Source of the DNA: Clostridiales bacterium
GTDB taxonomy: Bacteria; Bacillota; Clostridia; Oscillospirales; Acutalibacteraceae
Length of the DNA stretch: 11,781 nucleotides
Assembly (NCBI GenBank): GCA_019418545.1
Contig: DYBQ01000074.1
Coordinates: 1-11,781 of the forward strand
Direction of reading: 5' to 3'
Shown here: piece by piece, positions 1 through 9,700 of the stretch
Position numbering within the stretch: the first letter of the stretch is position 1
How the letters are laid out: the number at the start of each line of letters is the position of its first letter
The notes under the pieces: generated by a model
What the model was told of the DNA's origin: nothing
The model's input: the letters and a program-made list of their open reading frames with translations, nothing else
The model's database searches: none
Position numbers and translations under genes: made by a program

Positions 1-202
1 ACAAATGCCATCCACTTGTTGTTCCCAGCCAGTAATAGCTGTCCTCCGATTCGCACATCGTCCCATAATATTGATTAAAATAATACTGCTGGTCCGTCCC
101 CATAATATAGTCTTCTCCCAAATCTTCTTCCGGCGGTGAACTATTACACCCCGCCGTCAAAAGCAGAATGGGGAGCAGCAGCATGGCTATCAGTTTTTTC
201 AT
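1..202 (-). CDS. Lipoprotein, third tandem copy, N-terminal part only
   Basis: The first 67 codons of a lipoprotein gene that continues beyond the left edge. The signal peptide begins MKKLIAMLLLPILLL and ends in a lipobox LTAGC with the lipidated cysteine at residue 19, so the mature protein should sit on the outer face of the cytoplasmic membrane. By eye 60 of 67 residues match the start of the copy at 1454-2653. The differences cluster just after QQYYF (NQYYGTM against YPNYGNI). A strong GGAGG lies about 10 bases upstream of the ATG, and only 31 bases separate this start from the stop of the preceding paralogue, so it belongs to the same operon. The function is unknown and the C-terminal part cannot be seen. 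Confidence 0.88.
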   Translation of the reverse strand, partial: MKKLIAMLLLPILLLTAGCNSSPPEEDLGEDYIMGTDQQYYFNQYYGTMCESEDSYYWLGTTSGWHL

Positions 203-233
203 ATTCCACGCCTCCTTTTTTCAAACAGGCTCT

Positions 234-1421
234 TTAAGAAGAAGGTTCTCCGCTAAGAAACAACTCGCCCTGCAAATCTTCTTCGTCCAGCCGGGTCAAG
301 TCAACTGCCCAAATATCATACACATCTCCTTCTCCTTTTTTCTGATAAAAATAATACTGCTCGTTTATGCCAATTGGATTTATTGCATCTTCTCCCAAAT
401 TGATTTCCCGTATAAATTTATAATCTGTATCATAAATCCGAACAGCTCTATCCTCCGGTTCTGCTTGGCCAATAGAAATATCCATGTCATTATCACTGAC
501 CAGATAGGTACCGTTGCAGAACATGGTTCCCATAGATGGCAAGTCAAGCTCTTTCTCTACATTTCCATCCAAATCTGTCTGATACACTTTTTTATCAGGC
601 GGCAGACCTTCCGTAGCTCCTACCAAGTGGTCTCCCACTACCGGAATCGATGAACCGGTAATACTTATCTCTGGCACATAGACAGATTTGTCCTGAATAT
701 TATACACCTGAAATCCGGGAACTTTTTCTGATGTAATCAACATATATATCCGGTTTCCATAGGCAAACATAGCGTTGATTTGACACGGCTTCTCCGTTTC
801 TTCCCAAATAATTTCCGGTTTCTGAGAGGGATTATCAAGTGGTACTCGCACAACCTCACACTTACATCCTTCTATCAACTCTGGGTTATCCTTATATTCA
901 GATTCAAGTAAATAAAAGAAATCCGAAAACGTCATATAGAGATATCCACGATGAACTATCATGGTTCCCAAATGCTGCTTTGAGCGATAAATTTCCTTTC
1001 GGGTTGAACCAGTGGTATCCAGTTCATATATCACACAATAGTCTTCCCCTAAGTTTTCTCCATCAATTAATGCATCAATATATATTTTGCCTTTATAATA
1101 ATTAATCATCCAACATCCAGGAAAATAGGCATTACACTCCATTTGCCGAGTGTAATCGTCTTCTTTATCATGAAGACAATCCGGCTTGTTGCACATGATA
1201 GCAGTCTCTCCAGTTTCCTTGTCTTTCATATACAGACACCAGTTGCTTTGTAAACAGTAATAGCTGTTTTCTGATTCACATATACATCCCAATATCGGAC
1301 TGAAATAATACTGCTGGTCCGTCCCCATAATATAAGCTTCTCCCAAATCCTCTTCCGGCAGTGAGCTATTACACCCCGCCAAAAGCAGAATGGGGAGCAG
1401 CAATGCTATCAGTTTTCGCAT
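234..1421 (-). CDS. Cysteine-containing beta-propeller-like lipoprotein, second tandem copy
   Basis: A 395-residue predicted lipoprotein. The signal sequence MRKLIALLLPILLLAGC places the lipidated cysteine at residue 17. The mature part repeats a short blade-like pattern of aromatic or hydrophobic strands around a Gly turn: YYKGKIYI (108), HRGYLYM (157), YGNRIYM (221), VGDHLVG (262), CNGTYLVS (302) and INEQYYFY (352). This suggests a beta-propeller of about six blades (inference). A conserved motif CNKPDCLH (77-84), a later MECNAYFPGC (94-103) and EGCKCE (184-189) supply paired cysteines, possibly for disulfides or a metal. Comparable CxKPxCxH lipoproteins are, from memory, frequent and uncharacterised in gut Clostridia. 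The gene lies 32 bases after the paralogue at 1454-2653, with an AGGGGG ribosome site. By eye roughly three quarters of its residues match that paralogue, and it has diverged most at residues 41-62. No function can be assigned. Confidence 0.9.
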   Translation of the reverse strand: MRKLIALLLPILLLAGCNSSLPEEDLGEAYIMGTDQQYYFSPILGCICESENSYYCLQSNWCLYMKDKETGETAIMCNKPDCLHDKEDDYTRQMECNAYFPGCWMINYYKGKIYIDALIDGENLGEDYCVIYELDTTGSTRKEIYRSKQHLGTMIVHRGYLYMTFSDFFYLLESEYKDNPELIEGCKCEVVRVPLDNPSQKPEIIWEETEKPCQINAMFAYGNRIYMLITSEKVPGFQVYNIQDKSVYVPEISITGSSIPVVGDHLVGATEGLPPDKKVYQTDLDGNVEKELDLPSMGTMFCNGTYLVSDNDMDISIGQAEPEDRAVRIYDTDYKFIREINLGEDAINPIGINEQYYFYQKKGEGDVYDIWAVDLTRLDEEDLQGELFLSGEPSS

Positions 1422-1453
1422 GAAACCGCCCCCTTTCTGGCAGATATTTTATA

Positions 1454-2653
1454 TCAATAGGAAGTGATAGGAAGGAACAACTCGCCCTGCAAATCTTCTT
1501 CGTCCAACCGGCTTAAATCAACCGCCCAAATATCGTATCCTTCTCCACCATCACTGTTCAGATAGAAATAATATTGCTCGTTCAGCCCAATTTCAAAAAG
1601 AACATCTTCTCCCAGATTCACTTCCCGGATAAAACGATAGTCCTCATCATAAACCCGGATGGCTCTATCCTCCGATTTTGTCTGACCTATTGATATTTCC
1701 AAATCATTATCGCTGACAAGATAAGTCCCATTCCAGAACATGGTACCCATAGATGGCAAATCAGCCTCTTCCTCCACATTTCCGTCCATATCCGTCTGAT
1801 ATACCTTTTTATCGGGAGGCAATCCTTCTGTGGCTCCTACCAGATGACCGTCCCATACTGGAGTGCTGCCGCCAGCAAGGGGGATTTCCGGCACATAGAT
1901 TGATTTGTCCTGAATATTATACACCTGAAATCCAGGGACTTTTTCTGATATAATCGACAGGTATACCCGATTCCCATAGGCAAATATAGCGTTAATTTGG
2001 CACGGCTTTTCCGTTTCCTTCCAAATGGTCTCCTGCTGAGAGGGATTATTAAGAGGAATCCGTTTTACCTCGCATTTACAGCCTTCTATCAGTTCTGGCT
2101 TATCTTTATATTGCTCTTCATACAGTTCATAGAAATCTGAAAATGCCACATAGAGATAGCCACGGTGGGTAATCATGGCTCCCAAATCCTCTTCTGAACG
2201 ATAAATTTCTTTCCTAGTCGAACCGCTGGTATCGACTTCATAAATGACTTGGTAGGACGTCCCGTCTAACGCATTCTCTTTAAAAACTGTAGCGTGGATA
2301 TAAAGTTTTCCATGATAATAGGCCATGCCTAGGCATCCGGGAAAATAGGCGTTGCATTCCATTTTGCGATTAGAATCTTGCTCTTTTTCGTGAAGACAGT
2401 CTGGCTTGTTGCACATGATAGTGGTCTCACCGGTTTTTTTATCTTTCATGCACAAATGCCATCCACTTGTTGTTCCCAGCCAGTAATAGCTGTCCTCCGA
2501 TTCGCATATATTCCCATAATTAGGATAAAAGTAATACTGTTGGTCCGTCCCCATAATATAGTCTTCTCCCAAATCTTCTTCCGGCGGTGAGCTATTACAC
2601 CCCGCCGCCAAAAGCAGAATGGGAAGCAGCAGCATGGCTATCATTTTTTTCAT
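1454..2653 (-). CDS. Cysteine-containing beta-propeller-like lipoprotein, first tandem copy
   Basis: A 399-residue predicted lipoprotein starting MKKMIAMLLLPILLLAAGC, with the lipidated cysteine at residue 19. It has the same layout as its downstream neighbour: a CNKPDCLH motif at 81-88, MECNAYFPGC around 98-107, an EGCKCE segment, and recurring strand-turn-strand motifs (YYHGKLYI, HRGYLYV, YGNRVYL, WNGTYLV, LNEQYYFY) that suggest propeller blades. The C-terminus DIWAVDLSRLDEEDLQGELF is almost the same as in the downstream copy, so both ends are under shared constraint. The start is supported by an AAAGGGG ribosome site about 10 bases upstream. It is the first lipoprotein after the small secreted protein gene and is separated from it by a stem-loop. 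The function is unknown: an extracellular binding or sensor-like lipoprotein is possible, but nothing in the sequence names a ligand. Confidence 0.9.
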   Translation of the reverse strand: MKKMIAMLLLPILLLAAGCNSSPPEEDLGEDYIMGTDQQYYFYPNYGNICESEDSYYWLGTTSGWHLCMKDKKTGETTIMCNKPDCLHEKEQDSNRKMECNAYFPGCLGMAYYHGKLYIHATVFKENALDGTSYQVIYEVDTSGSTRKEIYRSEEDLGAMITHRGYLYVAFSDFYELYEEQYKDKPELIEGCKCEVKRIPLNNPSQQETIWKETEKPCQINAIFAYGNRVYLSIISEKVPGFQVYNIQDKSIYVPEIPLAGGSTPVWDGHLVGATEGLPPDKKVYQTDMDGNVEEEADLPSMGTMFWNGTYLVSDNDLEISIGQTKSEDRAIRVYDEDYRFIREVNLGEDVLFEIGLNEQYYFYLNSDGGEGYDIWAVDLSRLDEEDLQGELFLPITSY

Positions 2654-2670
2654 ACTTCTTATCCCCTTTC

Positions 2671-2716
2671 CCTGAAGAACAGGGCTTCCATTCCAGCCGC
2701 TGTTGGAATGGAAGCC
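2671..2716 (-). promoter_or_regulatory. Intergenic double stem-loop between small secreted protein and lipoproteins
   Basis: A perfect 13-bp inverted repeat, GGCTTCCATTCCA at 2683-2695 and its complement at 2704-2716, leaves an 8-base loop. A smaller hairpin, CCTG-AAGAA-CAGG at 2671-2683, abuts it. On the minus-strand RNA the big stem begins about 30 bases after the stop of the small secreted protein gene. The second hairpin ends just before the ribosome site of the first lipoprotein. No run of U follows either stem, so a classical intrinsic terminator is unlikely. An RNA-processing or stabilising element, or partial attenuation giving unequal expression across the operon, fits better (inference). 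Confidence 0.5.
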
Positions 2717-2745
2717 TTGTCAGCACAATATATGAGATTTACATT

Positions 2746-3159
2746 TTAATCATAATAATAATTTCTGGCTGTAAAATCATACCAACTTGAATCGCTACTT
2801 ATAGCACGATGATGTGAATAACAGTAGCCAGAAGGATAATATCTTTCAGACTCGCATTTCATCATAACGGTAATACTGGTTCTCGGATTATTAGAGTCTG
2901 TTGTTTGTCTTTCACGTCTATATCTATTATTTGCGATATCTCTACATGTATAATTGAGTGTAACCACCAATGTAACAGGAGAACCAGCCCTAGTCGTAGC
3001 CGTTGCATCGTATTTACTTATGCTATTACTTCCTGAGCAGCCAATGCTGCCTCCCAGAGTGCCCGTTACACTTGTTGCCGAAGCCGGGAAAGCCGCAGTG
3101 GAAAGGATGGACACCATTGCTAATAAAAGGGCACCTGCTTTTTTTAAAGATTTCTTCAT
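2746..3159 (-). CDS. Small secreted four-cysteine protein of unknown function
   Basis: A 137-residue protein with a clear signal peptide: MKKSLKKAG, a hydrophobic core, and a probable cut after FPASA at residue 28. The mature part has about 109 residues, is rich in Ser, Thr, Tyr and Arg, and contains exactly four cysteines (41, 72, 102, 113), enough for two disulfides. It ends in the aromatic tail ARNYYYD. The segment TRAGSPVTLVVTLNYTCRD looks like a beta-strand pair, so a small beta-sandwich is possible. I do not recognise the family. The chosen ATG begins a canonical MKKSLKK signal sequence but has only a weak purine stretch before it. The strong AAGGAGA lies about 40 bases upstream, and a tiny frame (ATG...TTATGA) overlaps the start, so coupled translation is possible. 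The gene heads the operon with the lipoproteins. Confidence 0.8.
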   Translation of the reverse strand: MKKSLKKAGALLLAMVSILSTAAFPASATSVTGTLGGSIGCSGSNSISKYDATATTRAGSPVTLVVTLNYTCRDIANNRYRRERQTTDSNNPRTSITVMMKCESERYYPSGYCYSHHRAISSDSSWYDFTARNYYYD

Positions 3160-3346
3160 AATTTTCTTTTGTTCATCCTGTAAAGCCAGAACAAACTCTC
3201 CTTTCTAAAAAAATATTATGATGCAGCTTGATTGTTATGGAAGGGTCTTTCATCTCTTTTCTTTCCTCAAATTTAACAAAAAGCTGCTTTCGCTCAAAAA
3301 CATGATATGCCCCAAATCCGATACAATAACTATTAAATCTACTATA
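3160..3346 (-). other. Untranslated leader of the small secreted protein operon
   Basis: About 185 bases between the likely transcription start and the small secreted protein gene. It is AT-rich and holds a strong Shine-Dalgarno-like GAAAGGAGAG (about 3196-3205) far from the annotated start. A few very short open frames end at or just before that start, but none has a convincing protein. No stable terminator or known riboswitch pattern is visible. Confidence 0.4.
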
Positions 3347-3374
3347 AGTATACAACATTTATTAAAAATGTCTA
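3347..3374 (-). promoter_or_regulatory. Probable sigma-A promoter of the small protein/lipoprotein operon
   Basis: On the minus strand TAGACA (3374-3369) and TATACT (3352-3347) are 16 bases apart, five of six and five of six to consensus. The start of transcription would be near 3340, after the terminator of the GH84 gene and before the small secreted protein gene. Placement is by pattern only. Confidence 0.5.
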
Positions 3375-3626
3375 TACCACAAACGTTAGATTTCGATATA
3401 AAAACAACCAATTTTACTAATATATTTTAGGTGTATTTCCCAATATCAAATATATTTTATCTGTATACTCCTTATAACGACCCTATTTTTGCGATTATTT
3501 TTCAAAAACTAAATATTATAAATTATATATTTCCAACTTTATCAAAATCAATTTGCCCCATAGTTTTCGCAACCAATTTAAAATAACTGAAACTCATCTT
3601 CTTTTGCGTATTTTGGCTGTTTCTGC
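3375..3626. other. AT-rich intergenic spacer, no gene seen
   Basis: Very AT-rich sequence between the GH84 terminator and the operon promoter. Frames are short and coding-like bias is absent on both strands. I see no RNA gene or repeat in it beyond low-complexity A/T runs. It may simply hold upstream elements of the promoter at 3347-3374. Confidence 0.5.
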
Positions 3627-3658
3627 AAAAAAAGCGGCGCAGTTTTCACTGCACCGCT
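3627..3658 (-). terminator. Intrinsic terminator of the GH84 gene
   Basis: On the minus strand AGCGGTGCAGT pairs with ACTGCGCCGCT across a GAAA tetraloop. This is an 11-bp stem with one G-U pair, followed directly by a run of T (complement of the A run 3627-3633). It lies about 105 bases after the GH84 stop. Stem strength, tetraloop and T-run make this a textbook Rho-independent terminator. Confidence 0.9.
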
Positions 3659-3660
3659 CC

Positions 3661-3696
3661 GTTTCATTTTCTAGCCGATTCCATGAAAAATGAAAC
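3661..3696. repeat. 10-bp inverted repeat in the GH84 3' untranslated region
   Basis: GTTTCATTTT (3661-3670) and its exact complement AAAATGAAAC (3687-3696) flank a 16-base loop just ahead of the main terminator. The same 10-mer occurs at 10011-10020 and 10135-10144, in the upstream noncoding flank of the gene. It can form an extra hairpin in the 3' untranslated RNA. Whether it is an operator or coincidence in AT-rich DNA is open. Confidence 0.5.
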
Positions 3697-3762
3697 TGTT
3701 TTTATAAAATTGCAACTTTCAAACTTTTAGAATTCTTCCATAGAGGGAGAAAATGCAGGCAA

Positions 3763-6700
3763 TTATTCCTCCACATGTGCCTTACGGCGAAGCATAACTA
3801 CCAGTGCCAAGCCAGCAGCAACTGTCAGGAATATCAGCATCATAACCGGAGTGCTGTCGCCTGTTGCAGGTGCCTGGGGCTTGCTGGTGTTTTCATTGCC
3901 GGAAGGCTTGGTGGTGGAAGTGTCGTCCTTTCCGTCATCAGGCTCGGTGGCATCCGCACTCAGGTTTTCAATGGCTGCGTTCAGCTGGGAAACAGCCTGG
4001 TCCACCACGGCCTGGTCATCCTCGCTCAGCGTTTCGTCTGCCAGCACCAGGTTGGCATTGTACAGCGCTGCACGGAATACGGCTACACTTTCCAAGGTAT
4101 AGCTGCTTACGTCAATTTTGTTGGCTTTGTCAATCAAATCTTGCAGAATGGACTTGTCGGCATTAAACCGCTGCGCCATAATAGCATTCAGCAGAGCTTC
4201 GGCTGCAGGCTCAATGTCCTCTTCCATGGCATCGCCATCATCATAAACATCCTTGGCCTTTTCCAAAGCATCTACCAGCTGCTGCCAGTTATCCTGTACA
4301 TACTTATCAGCGTTTGCCATCATGTCGTCGGCCTTGGCAATCAGCTGCTCCAGCATGGTCTTGTCGCCCTGCACGAGTCCCAGACCCCAAATGCCGTTCA
4401 GCAGGTTATCCCATGCGGTGTTCACTTCTTCCTGGGTGGCCTTATTGTCATCCAGAACAGCCTTTGCTGCTGCTACTGCGTCTTCAAAGAACTTTTTAGC
4501 ACTGTCGGTCACGCCTTCTGTGCTCAGAGTCAGCGCATAGTCATAGGTCTTTTGCAGCAAGGTCTTGTCAGGTGCTACATATTCTTCCAAACCAGCCAAA
4601 GCGCCCTTGATGGCCTGTACCGCTGCCTCGATTTCCTCGGCAGTGCCAGCTTCCAGCAGCTTTTTGCCAATCTCTACGGCGGCTGTATAAGCGTCATAGC
4701 TTTCGTCGGTATACAGGCTGCCATCTATGGTGTCATATTCGGCAATGGCGGCCTTCAAAGCGGTAACATCTACCAATCCAGCCAGTGCAGCCTCAAAGGC
4801 TTTGGTAGCCTCTGCCATCTCCAGCGGATGCACACGTTCGCCGGTCTTATCCTGTGCAATCAGGGCAGAAAGGGCATCGCTGCTCTCAATCAAAGCGGAA
4901 TAGCTGGCCGTGGTATAATTTTCTGCAACTATATTGTCCAGTTTTCTCAGTGCAATTTCCGCCAGCTCACGGTTGCGGATGGAATACTCCAGCGCATCCT
5001 GCGTCTGCATTACAGCGGTCTTCAGCTCTTCGGCTGTCTCGACATCCAGATTGTCCGGGTTCTCCAGTGCCTTTTTCAGGTTATTCACGGCTTCACTATA
5101 GTCGGCAAAAGTGGCAGCAGAATACAGATTTTCTTCGTTAGTCAGTGCTTCGTCCACCAGCTTTTGCAGTTCGTCCAAATTGGAAGCCTTATTCTTAGCA
5201 TTGCTGCGGGCAGCTTTGAGCATACCCAGTGCAGAATCAACAGTTTCCTGGCTGACATAGGAATTATCCATAATTTCCTGGGCAATGGTTTCCGCCTTCT
5301 TATAAGCGGCGATACTGTCGGTTGTCCAGTTTTCATCTGCGCCCTTGTCAAGTTCTGCCTGAAGCTCTGCCTTATCGGCAGCGGTAACAGGCGATGCCGA
5401 TGTTTGAAGTTCCGCAATTTCGGGAACAATTTCGCCCCAGCTGACTGTAATGGACTCCAATGTCTTACCTTCGGGAAGCACAAACTCGGTGATGGACTGG
5501 TTCAAGGTACCCAGCACCATTTTGTCAGATTCACCCACAAAGGCGGCTTCCACTTTGGCGTTGGAAACAGCACCCAGCTGCACCAGGCGAACTGTACGCA
5601 GACCCTGAGGCTCAGAAATCCGATAGGTAAAGGAGCTGTTCTGCTCGGAAGATTGGAAAGTAGTGGCAAAATCCTTATCCAGCATATAGGAGGGGAGTTT
5701 CCCCTCTACTTCCACGGCTTCGGAAACCACGTCGCGGTTAGCTTCGGTGGAAATATAAACGCCGCCGTTAATTTGAATTTCACCAAAGCCCATCCATCTG
5801 TGGGAATAGGTAGTCAACGGCCGGACACGCAGATAGCGGCCGGACACATTCAAATCAGTTGCCTCGGCATACATATTGCCGGGATTCTGGCTGTCGTGAG
5901 TCAGGTAGGAAGCGGACTTGGCGGTGGTGTCATCCCACACATTTTCAAAGTCGCCGTTGCCTACCGTGAGGATTTCCGTCCAGTCGTCGCCATCGGGGTC
6001 GTTGGAAACCTCGAACACAGCGTGACGGATGTAGTTCAGGTTGGTTTCATTGATATAGTAGCGAACCTGGTTAAAGGTGATTTCCTGTCCCAAATCGAAC
6101 AGAATTTGCTTTCCGGCTTCCTGCGGCCCGGTAATCATGCCAATGGTGCTCAAGTCGCCATCAAACACATTGCCTACTGTACCGGTGGTACGCATATCGG
6201 AGCCGGTGCTTTGGTTAGCAAAGTCACTGCTTACATTCTTTTTGCCAATAAAGAGGTAGTTGACGATAAAGGTGGAAAGATTGCATTCCACATCGTTTTC
6301 GGTGCTGTTGAACACACGGATATACCGGGCGTCCACACTGCTGCCAGACTCATACTCAGTCCAGGTGATGGCATTCATGGAAGTTTGCAGCTTCAGCCCC
6401 TGGGGAAGCTCGCTAACTTCAATACCGGTAATCTTCTTGATATTATCCAGCTTGATGCCAATATAGCTGCCTACAGGCAGAGTCACAGTTCCGCCAGTCA
6501 GGAAAGCCTTGCCTTCTGTATTTAGGTTGGCTTTCATGGTGGTTTCAATGTTGGTATAAAGGTGCTCGGTATCGCCTTCGGTGGCGGCTTGTTTCACCGT
6601 GAATTCGGAGAACTTGCCCCATGCTCCCCGCCGCTCCAAGTTACGGATGCGGATATAGCGGGCTCTTGTTCCATTCAGGTTGATGCTCAGCTCGTCCTTG

Positions 6701-9700
6701 CCGGAAGAAGCGCCGGTATAACTTTCATAGCCTTCCACAGGCGTCCAAGTTTTGTTATCGATAGAGGTTTCGATGGCATACTTCAGCAGTTTATCGCTGC
6801 CGCTGTTGCCCACTACGATTCGGGCGCTTTCCAGAGCCGTCACCTTCCCCAAATCATAGCCCAGAAAATCGTCTACCATAAAGTCATCGCCGGTGGTATT
6901 GCCGCTTCCGTCCGGGTCATACCAGACAAAGGTGTTTTCATCTCCATCATACAGGTTGGCTTCCGTCCCCTGATAAATCTGCCAGCGGTCGGTACGAATG
7001 ACGGTATAGGAAATCGGAGAGGTATCTTCTTTGGATGCGATGACTCTAAACTCACCCAAACGCCACCAGACCGGCGCCAGTGTTTCGTTGCGTACACGCA
7101 CCGCAGAAGTAGTTACAGCGAGGTCAAAGCTCTGGCTCTTGTCACTGGTTACATCAGCAGCTTTTTGCCACTGTCCTTCGCTGTCCAGATACTCAATCAC
7201 GCCGTCCCGCATCACATCGCCAGCAGCGGAGGAACCCTGTTCCAGCACCACGCTTTCCACAAACACCGGCTCTTCAAAGGTGTAGGTAACAGCACCATCG
7301 GCGGGCAGCTTGTCCTTAAATTCGCCGGAGCTCTTGGACAGCCATACTTCCGAGCCGGCATTACTGTCTGCCAGTTTGTCAAGGGCTGCGCCATTCATAT
7401 TGTCCAGATTGGTGGAGTATTCTCCGGTGATTTCCTCACTGCCGGAATCCTCCTGCTTATTGATGGTAATTTCGTGGATGTTGAGGTAAGCATCCAGCTT
7501 ATTATCAGCGGTTGCTATCAAACGAATGCCCATGGCCTGGAAGTTATCGGGAAGATTCTCTTTGTTGACAACTACTTCCAGATACTGTCCCTGTGTACCG
7601 GTAAAGGTATTTTCCATACCAATCAGTTCCAAATCCTTCCATTCCTTGCCGTCTTCGGTATACTGGAGCTTGGACTGTTCAAAATGGTTTTTGCCGTTGC
7701 CCAACAAGAAACGGATGTTGTTGACAGCAATTTTCTTGTTGAACGTAACGCCCACATAATCGCCGGTATAAATCCAAACGGGGTTCCGATAGCTGAGCTG
7801 CGTACCGTCATCGCCGTCAAATACATCGTCCGTGCTGCCCACCGGATTATCCTGACGGTTGGTGATGAAGCTCTGCACAATTTTGGATGGGTCCATAATG
7901 GTTTCAGCCTGAGTGGAAATGTAGGAAGCCAGGGTGTTAATAAAGGGAACAATATGCTGTACGCCCACTTCGGCTACTTCATAATGGTCCACATACCAGA
8001 AGCTGTGGGTTTTGGAGCGGTCAAAAGCGGCCTTGCCGTTGGTATTGGCATTGATAATGCCAGCGCTGTCGTGATTCAAAACGGACTTGACGCCCTCCAG
8101 ATAAGTAATGGCCGCCTCGGTGGTGTCATCCCAGCAATCCAGCCAATAAACCATCTGGTCATGCAGTCTGGAGTCACCTGCATTGTTTCGGAAGGTCTGC
8201 GCAGCTTTCTGCAATATTTCGAACTCATCAATGATAGCGTCCGTATCTTCTGCGGTAACCGTTCCGGCGCTCAGCTTGCTCTTATATTCGTTGAGCAGGG
8301 GCTTCAGCTCTACGGATTCCTGCAGGACGGTAACACGGCCATCCATGTTTTGGTTAATCATATGCTTGGACAGCTCCCGCAGGGCATTAGAGGCACCGTT
8401 GGCATTAGAGCCGTTATGGTCCACATATTTAAAGGAATCATCCCATGCCTGATTGGCCTCTTCCTCGGACTCCCAGATATTCCAGCAGTAGCAGGCATTG
8501 CCGAAAATGGCCACCTTACTGGGCTCAGATTGCTGCATGGGGTTGAGCATGATACCCTGAATATTATCAGGATTTACTCCAGGATGCAGGAAAGTGGTGT
8601 AACCACCCATAATCAGGTGCTTTTTGGAGTTATCGGTGCAGGGCCAGTTAATCCACAGGAAGGGACCACGGCCTACGTTATTGGTAAAGGTGCTGGTGAA
8701 GCTGTCGGTTACTTCGCCCCAAACCTTGCCGCCGGTCATAACCAGCTGCACATTGTCGGGAGCCTGCTTTAAAGAATTGAATTCAGAGCTGCTGCCATTG
8801 CCCATATAATCAAAGGGCACATAGGGCAGAGTTGTTTTCATATCGGGATATTCAGCCTGAACTTCTGTTTTCAGCCATTCGGTCACATCGTTGAGCAGGC
8901 GCAGGCCGTTTTCACCGCCTGGATTCCAGAAGTCATCTGCCAAAATAGCGATTTGCCGCACGCCGCATTCAATGACCTGCATAAACTTGGCTTTCAGCTT
9001 GGCCAAATCTTCCTGATAGTGCTCTTCGGTGTCAAATCGGAAGTGGTTTCCACCCGGGAAGGGATGCAGTGCATAGGCAAACCGGCATTTGGAAGCGTTA
9101 CCGGCTTCTGCCAGAGGGATAATTTTTTCTTCCAGCTCTTCCTGGGTATACAGTTCGCTCCACTTGGCGCGGTGCTTTTCATCGTCCTTGGGGGCATAGA
9201 AATAGGTATTCAGCTTGTAATAGCCGCCCCAAGTCATCAGCGCTGCCCGGTCTTCGGTAGACCAGGGGTTGCCATAGTAGCCTTCAATAAAGCCGCGGCT
9301 CACCACGTCCGCATAATCTTCAATTTGGAAGTTGCGGATGGTGTAGCTTTCCAGCTGCTTAACAATATGATACAGGGTGGTCAGGCCATAGAAGCTGGCG
9401 TCTGTGTCCTTACCTACCACCGTAATCACGTTGTTTTCGCTGGCCAACAAATAGGAATCTGTTTTTTCAAAGAGGTTTTCGGTTGCAATCTGATAGTGCT
9501 CGTCAGCATAGGTATCTGCAAACTCGCCAGAGCCCTCGATGCCCACCAGAATGTTGGTTTTGCCAGTTTCAATGTCTTCTGAAGCCGTTACCTTCAAATT
9601 TTTCAGGGCAGCCACTTCTTCCAGCCGTGCCTGGGTAGCTTCATCAATTCCGCTTTCATATACTACGTTCACTTCATCATAGATGATATAGTCACCATCC

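Noticed and set aside
3173..3358. Short frames in the leader of the small secreted protein, including a frame ending at 3173 and a tiny one overlapping the gene start
   Set aside because: Composition is not protein-like, ribosome sites are poorly placed and no family is recognised. They are kept only as a possible translational coupling note.
3775..8772. Two long plus-strand open frames (3775-6525 and 6562-8772) opposite the GH84 gene
   Set aside because: They are antisense shadows of a gene with strong codon bias. Their translations have odd composition with many Cys, Gly and His and no family pattern, and there is no ribosome site or promoter for them.
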